Positions 47,492 to 59,896 are shown, counted from the first letter of the stretch. The stretch is 64,000 nt of DNA from Branchinecta lynchi (GCA_023053575.1 JAKZAP010000016.1:9420046-9484045); one strand, 5' to 3'. The notes: generated from the letters alone by a model not told the origin. Numbers and translations are program-made.

Positions 47492-50400
47492 GTAAGTTCT
47501 TTTTAAAGTTGATCGGGCCTTGGTTGCATATAGGCTAGTCTTTCCACATTATTTATCATACAAAAATTACGGTTCGAAAGAATCGTCTCTTTGAATCGGT
47601 TATTAGGCTACTTAGGTCCTACGTTATGAATTTATCGATCTTGAATGATACAGCGAACTTGTATGTAACGGCCAGGGGAGCTTTGTTGCTCTCACTGATT
47701 TCGTTTGTCTCAATGCATAATGCGAATGTATGTGTTGTCTAAAGAATTTTGTTACTCAGCCCTTGAATCCCTTTAACTAGATGGTGGGCAGTAAGCCTCC
47801 TCGACGTTTAAAAATTAAGCGAATAGGACTGAGATCCGAAAGTCTAGTTACGCATCACTTATTCATTTACCTAATAGGCCTGAAAACCCGACAAAAATCA
47901 CAGATAATCGATTACATCGAATAAACATATTCTTCCAGATTTATTGTACCTCTATGTTCTTGTCTCTCTACGCTTGAAACATTTATCAACTACAAATATA
48001 AGCCGTTGCCGAAAAACAAACTAAAATTGTCAGATTACTTGCAAGGCATATCTTAGCATCATATTTTTACTTTCTACAGGCTTCACTATCCCGAGCTTAG
48101 ATCCTTTAACCCTGGAAATGCAGGCCCTTGTTGAAATTCAAATTATCCACATCTGGGTGAATTTCGGGTTGTCGTGCAAGCAGGCCAGACTCTGGTGGTT
48201 ATTAGAGTACTGGAGCCCCGGGTGAAAAAATACAAAAGCTCTTATACGAGTCAAAATATTTCGTTTTATTCAAATATCAAACGTAAAAATAAGCTGCCTT
48301 TTCAGTTAAACTTTAAGCACTATTGAACCTCCCGTCCCGTGACCGTCGACAAAGGTGCACTGACTGACTGCTGGACTGCCGACTGGACGTCGTTCGAGAA
48401 GTGTTCCCACAACTAGGAATCAATATTATTAAAAAATTTGATTCTTGTAGGCGGAGAAGGGGGGAGTCATCACCAGCGGCGTTACTAGCCAAAATGTGTG
48501 GTCAACTGTTTACAAGTTTATATCAACTGTTTACAAGAAAACAAATCTACTGTTTTTACGAAAAATCACGGCGCTCCGCGTCGAATCGGTAATTTTTTGC
48601 CGACAACATAGGAGGGGGGGGGGGGGCCTACGCGTGACGGCCGTGGACACCACTATTACTATCAGTGAATGGGTCACATTATTACGAACACATTCTTTTA
48701 CCTTTTTTTTTGCATTTCTCGCTTGGTTTCACTGCTCGTACTACCAGCAAGCTACCAGTTTGTTCATAGTCTAGTTACTCACAACGGTACCGGCGCGAAA
48801 AACGAGGAGCATAACCCTTTTTTATTTTTCTTATTTTCTTCCATAAGAGTTGGGAGACAGGGGACAGTTGCAAGATAGTTCTGGTGTGATTATTCTCCTT
48901 CTGTCTTGGCAGATTTCGTTCGGAGACTTGTTTAAAGTTTAACCAAAAAGAACTGGGACAGGACAATCTAGTTACCTATCACATGTTCGCTTAATTTGGC
49001 TTGAAGACCCGCTGAAAATGCGATACTTCGTTATTCCGCTATTCTGGAATATTCGATTTTCAAATAGTGGAACTACCGTGTGATTTGCGGTACCTCGATG
49101 CGCTTGTATTTTTGTTGTATGCCTCACGGGAAAGATTTATGATTTTAGTTGTTCAGGCACTAAGCAATCTTCACGAATGTCACCACCGAGGTCACCACTG
49201 CCCACTGAAAACCCGTGTTTGTGTTGAGGTTAAATTTCCCGGGTCATAGTAGAATTTACGCTGTGGGGATGTCAGCAGATATTCTGAACGTCATAACTAG
49301 AGCAGATAGTGGAAAAAAAAAAAAAAACTATGCAGAATCCAAATAATTCAGTGTATTCGATTAAATGACACATAATTAAATTGGCTTTTCAGGTAAACTT
49401 TAAGCAGCGTCCATCTCTAACAAGGCCCTGAACTTAGACTTGCTTCAGCTTTTTCAAAGGAGCCGGATTTTTGATAATGTCCGTAATCCGATTTATGCAC
49501 AACAGTAATTCAAAAAGTAATTCGTTTGTCGATTTCCAGTTTTACCAGATTTCGTAGGCTCATTGTGGATCATTAGCACCACCATATATACATATAATAA
49601 TTATACATATAATTTCTACCGATACATTTTGTTTACCTACATATTGTACGCACGATACAAGCCTCTCATTGTGGCTGCACGCCATGCGAAGAAACATAGA
49701 GGGCACTGAGATCAAACATTGATTAAACATAGAGATACCGATTGCCGAGAAATTGCTGGTCCAGGTACTAGTGAATAACTAAGAACAGTCGTGGATGTGT
49801 GACACTACGAAAGAGCCATCTGATGGACTGAATGACACTAAAAGAGGTTGAATAGAATCACTTAAAAAACATTTCAGTGGACAGAGGGATGCCATTTCAA
49901 AGCAATCCAGGAAAATCATGAGTTTTTTTTTGCCCTTCTGGTCTTTCTTCGTACTTTGGCAAGCTTCATGCGATCTTATTGATTCCCCAGCTGGATGTAA
50001 ATCTTGGAACAACTTACAAGTTGGAATCGTGCCAAAGTATCCATCGGAGATTTAGACAAAAGAGGACTCCGACTGCAGAATCTGATGGGAACTACACAAG
50101 AGACAAAAAATACACGGACGAGATGTAAGAATAGGGACAACTGTGACGCATTCGTTTATCTTTCTTTATTGCGAAATAACTCGTGGGTTTGATATTACGG
50201 CATGGTATCGTCACCAGGGGCGTCACGACTGGGGGATGGGGTGGAGGGGGGACGCCCCCCAATGCTGTCGACAAGTCGGTAAAGCGTCGCGCCGCAATTT
50301 TTCGTCAAAAAAGTTGATTTTTTTTCATGAAAACAGTCGGTTTTTCTGAAAATCGGTCGAATTTTCGTCAAAATAGTAGTTATTTTCTGAAAATCAGTCG

Positions 50401-53400
50401 ATTTTTTCCAAAACTTTCGGTTTTAGTGGAGTGTTCCTTGGAACAATCCACTATTGCGAGCGCAGTAGCAGCTTTCGGCTTTCGGTTTCCGGTTTTCGGT
50501 TTTCACCGTATTTCGTGGAGCTCATAACTCGTGAACCAGTGCAAGTATCAAGTTCAAACTTGGTACACTTGTGGGTATTGGGGTCTAGTTGTGCCTTTTG
50601 GGGGTCCCACCCCCCTCCCCAACCCGGTTAAGGGGCAAACGGGCCCAGATTGCCCAGTGAATAAAGTTCATAACTTGACCAGAACTGGACACAGAACGAT
50701 GAAATTCCATGGACGTGTAGATCCTAGGGCTGGGAAATTGTTTTTAAAGTTGCACCTCCCCCACCCACCCCGTTAATGGGCAACCGGGCCCAGATTGCCC
50801 AGGAGTAAAGTTCGTTACCCTTGCCAGGAATCAACAGGTATCAAGTTGAAACTTGGTAGGATTATGAGCATTGGGGTCTCTTTTTACTTGTTGTGGGTCA
50901 CAAACCCCACCCCCACTTGGTTCAGGGGCAATTAGGCCCAGATTGCCCATTGTTTAATGCTTTTAATTTGACAATAACTGGAGATAAGGCGATGAAATTC
51001 GTTTGTGCTTTTGGATCATAGAGACCGAGCAGAGTTAAACTACCCCCACCCTCCCCGTTCGTGGGCAAGTGGGCCCAAAATTGCCCATGAAAAAAGTTTT
51101 TGACCCGTTACTGTAATCAAACTCTAAGCTGGTATACTTGAGGGAAAAAGGTGTAAATACGCATTTTGATGGGTCCCGACCCCCCCCCCTCTCTCCCGTT
51201 CATAGGCAGCTGGGGCAAGATTTCCCATGAGTTAATGACAGGTCTCAAGTCCAACTCTTGTATTTTTGGGGAGATATATCTATGGATGAGGATTTTGCGT
51301 AACATCAACAAATGAGACGACGCGGCGTACTTTAATCTTTAATGAACAGTTGGAAACTGGACTGTTTTGTCATATGATCGATGATATGCCGTTCTTAATG
51401 ACTTGTGACAAAGGGGGCATTAGTCTGCTACGAATTGGTTTATTGCACTTGTTATTACCTTGCTAATGGAAATAGAATCCGGTTAAAGGGTGGGACTGGC
51501 AGGCAGACCCAAAGACGGGCAGACCATTCAGTGTTCGAACAACTGTTATTCCTGCAAGATCTTCAACATTTCTTTGGATTTATGCTGGCGGTTTGTTTAC
51601 ATTTAAAGCTTTTAAAGGGGGGGGGGGGGTGATTACACGGTTATTTTAATACTTGTTTGGTTATTGGGGAAGAGAAATGTCTTGGTTATAACGCTGTTTG
51701 TATATAAATGTGATACACATTTTACTTGTACACTCCACGTCTGAGCGCTTGCGCACTTGTTTGTTGTTGAAAACAGTCGGTTTTTCTGCAGAAACAGTCG
51801 GTAAAAATTACCATTCAGTCGGTAAATGCCTCGTCCCCCCCCCCAAACATTTTGGCTAGTAATACCTCTGATCGTCACCGCCTGTTTTCTAGGTTCGAGT
51901 CTTGGACTGATTCCATTTCCTCCCGCATCGCTAGCATAGCCGTAGAAGAAACAGACGTGAAAACGTTAAGTGAGGTATGTGAGTGAAATAAATTATCTTT
52001 AACAACACCCACCTATCCTAGCTAGACAAGTTGAAAGAGACTGCAAGTGCGAAATCCCTTGCATATTTTGCAACCCTGGACATATAAGAGAGCAATTAAT
52101 AATTAACCCCGGGAAAGACAGCAGTCAAAGCCTTCTTTTTGGTAATTTTGGCAAAAAAACTTTACTTTTATGTTTTTGTTTGTTCTGTACCTTGTCTTTA
52201 GAAAATAGGCAACCAGACTTAGAAATGGAATGGGAAGAGTCAATTAAATTTGTTATCATACATTATAATTTTTCAGAAATACCACGGGTCTCTGGCCGGG
52301 ACCCTTTCCGAACTGAGGACCTAGGCAGAAGTTTGCCCTTGTCTCGTAAGTCATGCCATGAAACTGATCCGTACTTCTTTGTAGGCGTATAACCGTGAAG
52401 AAAGTCGAATTCGTGCCAGTTTTGAAAAATTAGATGGCTTACAGATTGCCAACGATGCAGCCCGGAGCATTGGCGATTTATTTGGAAAGAGGAAAGATGC
52501 TGTACAGGTAAAGTGATGTTTCCCATCCTTCCTAAGCCAGGCTTTATCTTCCAGAGACCCGGATGTCCGGGTCTTCCACATGGTCAAGCCAACCGTTCGA
52601 AATTCTCATGATGATGGTGACAGGTAATTTTGCTATACTTCAGCATTTCTTATAGATGTCATTTTGCATTTCTGATATATCTCTTGCATCCCAATCAAAA
52701 CTGTCAATCACTCTCCCTTTTCTTTCTCCACATTTGCCTGTTTGTTGTCTTTCTCGAATCGGTTGCCCCTATGGCACCTTCCAGACATTTGGAACATTTT
52801 TAATGACTATAGGCATATTCTCGCCGTTCTCAGAGGACTCCTCGGGGAATCAAGGGGAACGGCGTGAATAGAGAGAGTCAGTCCTGGTGGACTCCGCGTA
52901 CGGATTTTGTCAAAAAAATATGTAGTTGCTGGTATTAGTCTGAATCCACTTTGTCTTTGGTTTTGTATGACATTGCACCAACACCAGCAAAAATTGGTTC
53001 CCCTCCGAATCTGAAATGTGAGTACACGGTCCCGTGAGTACACGGGACCAATAAAAAGAGCTGGAAGCTCATATGGCACTTGCAAGGCTGGGTCAGAGGA
53101 TGAAAGTAGGAATTCTTAAGTTCGTCGGTCTGTTGGGATTCTTTGTGAGCAAAACCCTTGAGACAAAACCCTTGGAAATCACAAGAACTTATCGTTTGGT
53201 GATGCATTTGGCTGTGAAGATGCGCACTTTAGGGGCGCTAGAAATTCGTCTGTAATAAAAACTCTTGAAGCAAAAATGATGATGAGCTCATCGGTTGAAT
53301 TAAATGTATAGTTTACTCAAAAGTATCATTTGTACTTCAAGAAATTCAGTTGTAAGCAAAGCCCGGCTTGAGCCAAAAATGATCTAATCATGTCAAGTCT

Positions 53401-56400
53401 CTAATGTTTGAGCCAAGTTTCATGGTCCTAGCACATCTGGAAGTACCTTAACTCGTGATCACCGGAATTCCGGAGCCCCCCCCCCCTATCTAACTCCCCC
53501 CACAGTGTTCGAATCACATCCAGTTTTGTCATTGATGAATCTAGGGCTTGTGCTTGTTCTTCCCACCAATTTCATTCCAATCGCTCCACTCTAAGTGTGT
53601 CACAAGATTTACGGTTCCCCCCTCTGACTCCACCCCCCCCCCCGCAATAATCAGATCCGGTTCGGACTTCACATGGGACATCCGAGGCACGAGGTCTTTC
53701 CAAATATCAAGTTTCATTAAGATCCGATCACCCGTTAAAAAGTTATACGTAGCTCTAGATTTCGGATTCCCCTTCCCTCCACTCCCCCCACGGTGGTCGG
53801 ATCGGGGAAGTGACTATTTCCAAGTTATTTTGGTTGGGTCCCTGGTATGCTTGCCAAGTTTCACTGTCCTAACCCACCTGGAAGTAACTTAACTCCGTAT
53901 CACCGGAATGCCTGGCCCCCCTCTCCAATTCCCCCCACAGTGCACGAATCCCGCCCGGTTCTGTCAATGATGTACCTAGGGCTAGTGCTTGTTCCTTTCA
54001 CCAAGTTTCATCCCGATCCTTCCACTCTAAGCGTGTCGCATGATTTCCGGTCCCCCCTCCACCTCCTCCCCCCACATTCATCGGATTCGGTCCGAACTTG
54101 AAATGGGACATCTGAGACATGACTCCTTTCCAAATAACAATTTTCATTAAGATCCGATAATCCGTTCGAAAGTTATGCATGTCACTAAATTCCGGATTCC
54201 GGCTCCCCTCCCTCCCCCCACGATGGTCGGATCGGGCAAGTGACTATTTCCAACTTAGTTTGGTCGTGTCCCTCATGCGCCTGCCAAGTTTCATCGTCCT
54301 AGCTTATCTGGAAGTACCCTAACTCGCAAACCCCGGACTAACCGACCGACCAACCGACAGACCGACGGAAAAGTGATCAGTATATGGCACTTGGCCGGAA
54401 GGCAAGTGCCATAAAAACACGAGGCCTCCTCAAAAGGAGTCTTCGGGGAACGGGAGAAAACGCCTTAATGACTGCGACGAAGAATCGCCGTGTGCACCTA
54501 GTGTAGAGCAGGAAACGCCACCGCAGCTGTCCCCAACAAACACTGTTGATCAGAGGCGTTACTAGCCAAAATCTATGGGGGGGGAGGCATTTACCAACTG
54601 GCTGGTAATTTATACCGACTGTTTTTGCAGAAAAAACTACAGTTTGTAAGAAAATCGACTGATTTTCCTGAACAAAATCAACTGTTTTGGCAAAAAATCT
54701 CGGTTATTTCTTACCCACTGTCCGACAACATTGGGAGGGGGGTGCCCCCCCCCCCAATTCGTGACACACCTGCTGTTGATTGGTTGACATGGGATTTGAA
54801 TCATCGTTCGGTTGACCTTTATCGTTCTTCCCGATGTGTTGGTCATATAGTCATAAAGGCAGGATCCAGGCTTAGTTATCACAGGGTAAAATTCGAAGCA
54901 TATTCAAAAGAAATCGCATCCGGGGAGTATTTGCTTCGAGACTCCAAATTCCAACGATGAAGCGGGAATCGGGAATCGAACTTCCGCAGTGGAATGTCTC
55001 ATAACCGTCTTGTGGACACTATGAGCGTGTTCCACCCTTGTAACAATAGTTACTATTAGTTACTGAGCGTGTTCCACCCTCGTAACAATAGTTACTATTA
55101 GTTACTATTTCCGTTCCATCCTCACGAAAAGTTACTACGCTGACCGTTCCAACCTTGTCGGAATAGTAACTAATAGTTACTATTTGCTTACCATGCTCGG
55201 GAGCGTGGTAAGCGTAGTAACTACGCATCTCTGGAACGTGATTGGTCGGATTGGCCCCTGGCGTGAGATCCTGCTGGAAAATAGAAAAATCGTTCCAGCC
55301 TTGACGGCAAAAAGCCAGAATTCGTGACGTCATGCGTAGTAACTACGGTGAGTAGGATGGAACACGCTCACTATTTCCGTTCCATCCTCACGAAAAGTTA
55401 CTACGCTGACCGTTCCAACCTTGTCGGAATAGTAACTAATAGTTACTATTTGCTTACCATGCTCGGGAGCGTGGTAAGCGTAGTAACTATGCATCTCTGG
55501 AACGTGATTGGTCGGATTCGCCCCTGGCGTGAGATCCTGCTGGAAAATAGAAAAATCGTTCCAGCCTTGACGGCAAAAAGCCAGAATTCGTGACGTCATG
55601 CGTAGTAACTACGGTAAGTAGGATGGAACACGCTCTATGGCCCTCAAAGAAAAGAACAAATGCGAAAGGCGGGAATTTGAAAAAGATGTGTGGCATGTTT
55701 CCCGAAAATTTACAGATCTGTTTAGTTTGGTGGCGCACAGGTGGCGCATAGGGCAACGCCGCGTGTCTTTACCCTAAGAAGTATGCTTCTTTAAACTGCC
55801 TATTTTTTTGTGTGTGACAAAATCGGGAAAAGAAAAAAACGTAAATGCAGAGTGATGCAGAGCTTGTAAGCGCTTGTAATTGTTATCCCCTCATGTTCTT
55901 ACTCTTAGTTTTCACTAGAAGCTGAAACCTATTGATCTAGGCTATTCCAGTCAACCAAAAATCCCTGATTTTTGGATAGGCTACCATATGGCTTATGCCA
56001 AATATTGGGTAGGCTAGGCATACCCAGTCTAGTACACTAGCCCCATTTCAGGCACGGTGCTCAAACGTCTAGCACCATGCCTGGGTGCTAGACTTTCAAG
56101 CACTGTACCTTGGATTTCATGTATGGTGCATGGATTTCACTATACAGTGCATACAGAAAAAATACAGTTTCTGTCATCACAACTGAGCACCGGCTCGGAC
56201 AGGGCCGAAATTACTACTATGGCTCTAATGATGATCGAGATGAAAAACCTAACAGCACCCTATCTATTTTCCATGTATCTTCCCTATCTATTCCCCAAGA
56301 GCCAATATTCTGGTTGGCTGCTCGGTAGAAAAAGATGAGGCACAGGACACTTTGCATGCAAAACCCTTGACTATGTAGAAAAGGAAATGAGGTTTTTCAC

Positions 56401-57695
56401 ATCTGTCCTCAGCCGAGCCCTCTTGTTTTTGTTGTGAAAAATATATAAAGGATTGTATTTGATTTCTCTAATTCATGGTAGTAATTTCAGCCCTGTCCGA
56501 GCTTGTGCTCAGTTGTCATGACAGAAACTGTGTTTGTGATGTATGCACTGTGTACTGAAATCCATGCACCAAACATGAAATCCAAGGTACAGTACTAGAC
56601 GTTTGAGCACCGTGCCTGAAAAGGGGCTAGTGTACTAGACTGGGCATACCCTATGCCAAATGCTGGACAGACGCTGGATACCTGTTAGCAAGGCCATATC
56701 CAGGGGGGGGAGTTAATGGGTTGACCCCCCCCCCCCCCGAAACCTACAAAAATAACCATTTTATAGGCTTTTCCCTCTGATCTATGTGTTTCTTGTACTT
56801 TTTTGTCCTATCCGCAGGCGAACCACCCCCCAAAGGCAACCCCCCCACACCGAAATAAATTCATGGAACGGGCCTGGACACGGGCCTGGATACGGGCCTG
56901 CCTGTTAGTACTCTAATCATGACCAACCCCACCATGGATAAATTATAATTGGCTGGTTTCTTGGCTTGACTCAGCATTCAGCTCAATTCGGCATAGGCCT
57001 AGGGTATCCAAAAACCAGGGGTCTGTGGTTGACTGAGCTATTCTATCTCTGTTCTAACCTAGTTGTGATGAACATGCTAAATAGGAAAACTAGGCTCCTG
57101 TCTAGTTCCATAGCTGTATGCAAGTTGCATGCTACAGGATACCTTAGGAGGTTTTCGGGAGCCTCCACTTTGTTTCAGCTGCATATATCCCTTTATACAC
57201 TATGTGATGATTGCTAGGAATTGCACGCAGGTGCAGCAGTGTCCTACTTTGTCCAGAATCCTACTTTGAATGTGCCCGGGGTTGCAAGTCCATGTTATTT
57301 TCTCAGCTCAGGAAATCCAGCAAACTGGCTGTATGACAAGTGTGGTCTAAGTTTTACTTTGCCCTTAGCTCAGCCTAGAGTAATAATCATTTATTAAGCA
57401 TTTGTTCCAGTGCGTGCCGACTATAGCTCTTTATTATTACCATTTCAGAGTATAGCCAAAAATGCAGAAGCTGTTGCTGCCAACTACACTTTCCAGCAAG
57501 AGCTGATCCATGCAGATCTTCAGTATGTGAATGTCAAGCATGTTGGTAGACTTGACAAAGAGCTGCTGAAGGATGATAATATGTACCCTGTAACAAAGAT
57601 TACTAACATCTCATTGGCCTACAACAATGTTCTAAAGAGGCCAGTAAACTTCAGCGTTTCAGGAGTTCACATTCCACTTGAAGTCTATGAAGGAT
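47397..57695 (+). CDS. CACNA2D: Calcium channel alpha-2/delta subunit gene, 5' part (4 exons)
   Basis: Gene-level entry. Exons 47397-47491, 51893-51974, 52385-52507 and 57449-57695 join in phase (2, 0, 0, 1 out) into 182 codons plus 1 nt. The protein begins with a signal peptide, followed by an alpha-helical N-terminal segment and a VWA_N-type region ending VNFSVSGVHIPLEVYEG, which aligns with the VHIPTDIYEG / VNISLSDVQVPTNMY segment just before the VWA domain of alpha-2/delta subunits. These extracellular, GPI-anchored proteins raise surface expression of Cav1/Cav2 channels and act at synapses. The VWA (MIDAS), Cache and C-terminal parts lie beyond the right edge or were not recognised after 57695. 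The paralogue cannot be decided: features of both alpha-2/delta-1/2 and -3 are present. Confidence 0.88.
48474..48645. mobile_element. hAT-like MITE of the CAGxGGCGT family
   Basis: 172 bp from CAGCGGCGTTACTAGCC to CGTGACGGCCGTG; flanks GTCATCAC and GACACCAC match at 6 of 8 bases. In CACNA2D intron 1. Confidence 0.68.
48646..50206. other. CACNA2D intron 1, middle part
   Basis: No recognised element; AT-rich with short spurious ORFs. Confidence 0.4.
50215..51870. mobile_element. hAT-like element with tandem interior, TSD ATCGTCAC
   Basis: 1656 bp from CAGGGGCGTCACGACTGGGG to GGCTAGTAATACCTCTG, flanked by perfect ATCGTCAC at 50207-50214 and 51871-51878. Ends are those of the CAGxGGCGT family; the interior (about 50520-51250) is made of diverged direct repeats of about 150 and 290 bp built round GGGCCCAGATTGCCCA (near 50640, 50786, 50935, 51067). 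No transposase recognised. Its right TSD ends 14 bp before CACNA2D exon 2. Confidence 0.9.
51893..51974 (+). CDS. CACNA2D: CACNA2D exon 2
   Basis: 1 nt plus 27 codons, phase 2 in and 0 out; acceptor TTTTCTAG, donor GTATGTG. Encodes FESWTDSISSRIASIAVEE then TDVKTLSE, matching in spacing the V-x-x-W-x-x-x-x-x-x-x-I-x-x-I-A start of the mature alpha-2 chain. Its acceptor side is only 14 bp from the target-site duplication of a 1656-bp hAT-like insertion. Too short for an ORF caller; found by phase and similarity. Confidence 0.86.
52385..52507 (+). CDS. CACNA2D: CACNA2D exon 3
   Basis: 41 codons, phase 0 in and out; acceptor TTTGTAG, donor GTAAAG. Encodes AYNREESRIRASFEKLDGLQ and IANDAARSIGDLFGKRKDAV-Q. 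This is the helical segment with the EKxDGLQLVxxxAxxxxxxFxxKxxAV pattern of alpha-2/delta subunits. Intron 2 upstream of it is only 410 bp, the shortest in either gene. Confidence 0.9.
53055..54412 (+). repeat. GGCACTTGC-ended repeat with 435-bp tandem interior
   Basis: Opens GAGCTGGAAGCTCATATGGC, ACTTGCAAGG and closes GGCAAGTGCCAT. GCCAAGTTTCAxxGTCCTA with ATCTGGAAGTA and TTAACTC recurs at about 53411, 53851 and 54281, a period of 440 and 430 bp. Ends in ACCGACCGACCAACCGACAG. CACNA2D intron 3. Confidence 0.68.
54551..54772. mobile_element. hAT-like MITE, TSD CTGTTGAT
   Basis: 222 bp from CAGAGGCGTTACTAGCC to CGTGACACACCTG with perfect CTGTTGAT at 54543-54550 and 54773-54780. Same family as 15285, 17743, 48474, 50215. 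CACNA2D intron 3. Confidence 0.9.
55023..55635. mobile_element. GAGCGTGTTCCA MITE containing a second copy of itself
   Basis: Outer copy with TAT at 55020-55022 and 55636-55638. After 42 bp (ending AGTTACT) it is interrupted by the complete inner copy and resumes at ACTATTTCC. Right part 55370-55635 is nearly identical to the corresponding part of the inner copy. Confidence 0.9.
55065..55369. mobile_element. Inner GAGCGTGTTCCA MITE, TSD ACT
   Basis: 305 bp, inserted in the outer copy at an ACT that is duplicated (55062-55064 and 55370-55372). Confidence 0.9.
56025..56650. mobile_element. Large foldback with about 190-bp arms
   Basis: Arms share CAGTCTAGTACACTAGCCCC, CAGGCACGGTGCTCAAACGT, ACTGAGCACCGGCTCGGACA with their complements near 56430-56645; loop about 56240-56410. 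Related to neither hAT family above. CACNA2D intron 3. Confidence 0.75.
56689..56900. mobile_element. hAT-like MITE, CAAGGCC family, TSD CCTGTTAG
   Basis: 212 bp from CAAGGCCATATCCAGGGGG to CCTGGATACGGGCCTG; perfect CCTGTTAG at 56681-56688 and 56901-56908. Interior contains TATAGGCTTTTCCCTCTGAT as in the copy at 59710. Confidence 0.9.
57449..57695 (+). CDS. CACNA2D: CACNA2D exon 4: VWA_N region
   Basis: 82 codons plus 1 nt, phase 0 in and 1 out; acceptor CATTTCAG, donor GTAAGT. Encodes SIAKNAEAVAANYTFQ, ADLQYVNVKHVGRLDKELL and PVNFSVSGVHIPLEVYEG. ADLQYxN and VHIP..YEG are family landmarks just before the VWA domain. Three N-glycosylation sequons (NYT, NIS, NFS) fit an extracellular chain. 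The following exon, expected to start with an LNxVxWSxxLDxxF-like segment, was not found before 64000. Confidence 0.92.
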
Positions 57696-57756
57696 GTAAG
57701 TTCTTTTTCTTTTAAATTTTACCTTTTCTTTTACCAAGTGACCTGTTTCTGGTCTT

Positions 57757-57916
57757 CACTGTAAAAAGTTCTCCAAGTAGGGATTAAACATTAAAGTAAC
57801 TGCAGTATTTGCTACTGGGACTAATCTTTAACATTAATCCGAATTAGAGATAAGATTATCCTTTTAGAGACAAGATTAATCCCAGTAGCAAATACTGCAA
57901 GACTTTTTTTACAGTG
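57757..57916. mobile_element. Palindromic CACTGTAAAAA MITE, copy 2
   Basis: 160 bp from CACTGTAAAAAGTT to TTTTTTTACAGTG with a near-complete hairpin (GCAGTATTTGCTACTGGGAC / CCCAGTAGCAAATACTGCA). It begins 61 bp after the donor of CACNA2D exon 4. Confidence 0.8.
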
Positions 57917-59709
57917 TTGTCAGGATGATATTTGTCAGTCACATACCTTGCTTATTGTGTTGCAAGAGCAACACTTTGGGCTTGTCTCGTTTTTCTTTTG
58001 TTCGTAGTCCTCCGATTTCAGCTTATTCCTAGACAATCGAAGTGTCTAACCTTTCGGTTTTCACGGAAAGTCTGGACAGCAGGCCGGATTGATGAATATG
58101 ATATTACGTTTTGGAAAGCTTCGTAAGCTCTTGCCTGGGGCCTAAAAGGATAGTTTTTGTTCTCAGAGCCTACAGTTTATGAAGTGAACGGGAGATTTAT
58201 AGTCACTGTCAGAGAGCTTTGTCCCAAGTTGCGCCGCAAGCATTCCTTTGTTCAAATCATGTTCTACTTTTGAGTGGAGAGCTCCGTTCTAGGAGGCAAG
58301 GAGGCAGGCACTAGTGTTAAATCGAAGATGGACCAAGATCTAAAAGTGTGAAATATGTGTGGCATTTCCCCGGCCCTATAGCCAAAATATATTCTTCGAG
58401 TGATGAATAGACAAATTTAGAGAAATAAAAAAGGGGCATTTTCCCACGGGTCCGAAAGTATTGTTTCTACCCATTTCTGTTCGTGATTTCTGTTGAGCTT
58501 ATTATTCAGTCGCTTGTGATTGCGACAGAGACACGGTATGAGATATGCGTCTTAAATTTCTCTCACTGCTAAAGAAATTGAAGCTTATCCTTCGCTCCTT
58601 TCTAAGTTGAGATATTAGAAAGTTGGCCTCAGCAAGAAAATCAGCTTTTGAGCGATTACAGATAATATTTTTTGTTTCCCTCTTGATGAGCTGATCAAAG
58701 TATATGTCATCAGTCTTTTTGTACAAAGATTCCTTCATGAGATACCAATTTGAAAGTTTTGAGGGGTCCTATACAAATTGTGAGCCACTTGTAATAAACA
58801 ATTGGCTGTTAGAACATATATTTGACGATGCAAAACGAATAAGGCAGCTACATTTTATTCGAGTAACATGCTATGTTCGAACATAACTATCTTCGGTTTG
58901 CAAAATGTTGCTAGTTGGTGTGCCTATTATCTGTTTCCGGCGTTTTTGATGATACGAACGATTTGATTCCATTTCTGTCACGGTGAGAGGGAATTGTAAG
59001 TAAGAATAGGTTGCTAAAGCATTGCCATTTTCATGAAGGCTAGAAACTTGTGTGCAAATCAGTGCACATTTTATTTGATCGCTATACATCTGAGGCTAAG
59101 AAAATTCGTATCCATTCGTCACTGTAACCTATCATTAAGTGTTTACGCAACGGATACAAATGATAATGTAAAACAATGACGTAGTTTCGCATTAATAGCA
59201 GTGTGGCATCTATGGGTGTTTTGATCCTGAAAAGTTTCGGATAGCTTTATAATACCAACTAGGTTATATAAGATAATATTCCAAGTTTTCATCCGTCAAG
59301 ATGTCTACGATTAAAAAGGATAAAGTTCGACTGGCTGCAAAGTCAATTTTAGTCCCTACAGACGATATTCTGTTTTGTTTTGTTTGTCAAAGCTAAGGTA
59401 TTGCCATGTGATTCTGGATTTTGTCGTCGTTTCAAAAACAAATCTTCTTGCTACATAACATTTTGAAAACCTCGATGGGTTGACAACTTCAGCATTTAAA
59501 CGATAGCGAAGTAACAAAACCAAAGTGTTGCTCTCACAACGCTTTAGTCGGCGAAGTCGAACAAAGGTTGTTTCAGTTTCAGTTTATGATTCAATCTTTA
59601 TGATTCAGCTAAGTAAGCAAATTGCTTCTGCTCCATCAGTGGGTTTTTCAAGCTTTCCACATATTGCCTATGGTTGCTCATATATTTATGCGTAGGTCTG
59701 GGTTGGGGG
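57917..59709. other. Downstream of CACNA2D exon 4
   Basis: Presumably intron 4. No exon with the expected sequence (LNxVxWSxxLDxxF) and no clear repeat apart from a short foldback-family piece near 58825-58870. Confidence 0.4.
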
Positions 59710-59863
59710 CAAGGCCGTATCCAGGGGGGGGGGGGTAGGGGGTGACCCCCTCCAGAAACGTACAAAAATACTAATTTTTATAGGCTTTTCCCTCTGATCT
59801 ATGTCTTTGTTGTACTTTTTTGTGCGACCCGCAGGCAACCCCCCCCCCCCCCCCCCGAAAAGC

Positions 59864-59896
<33 letters not shown>

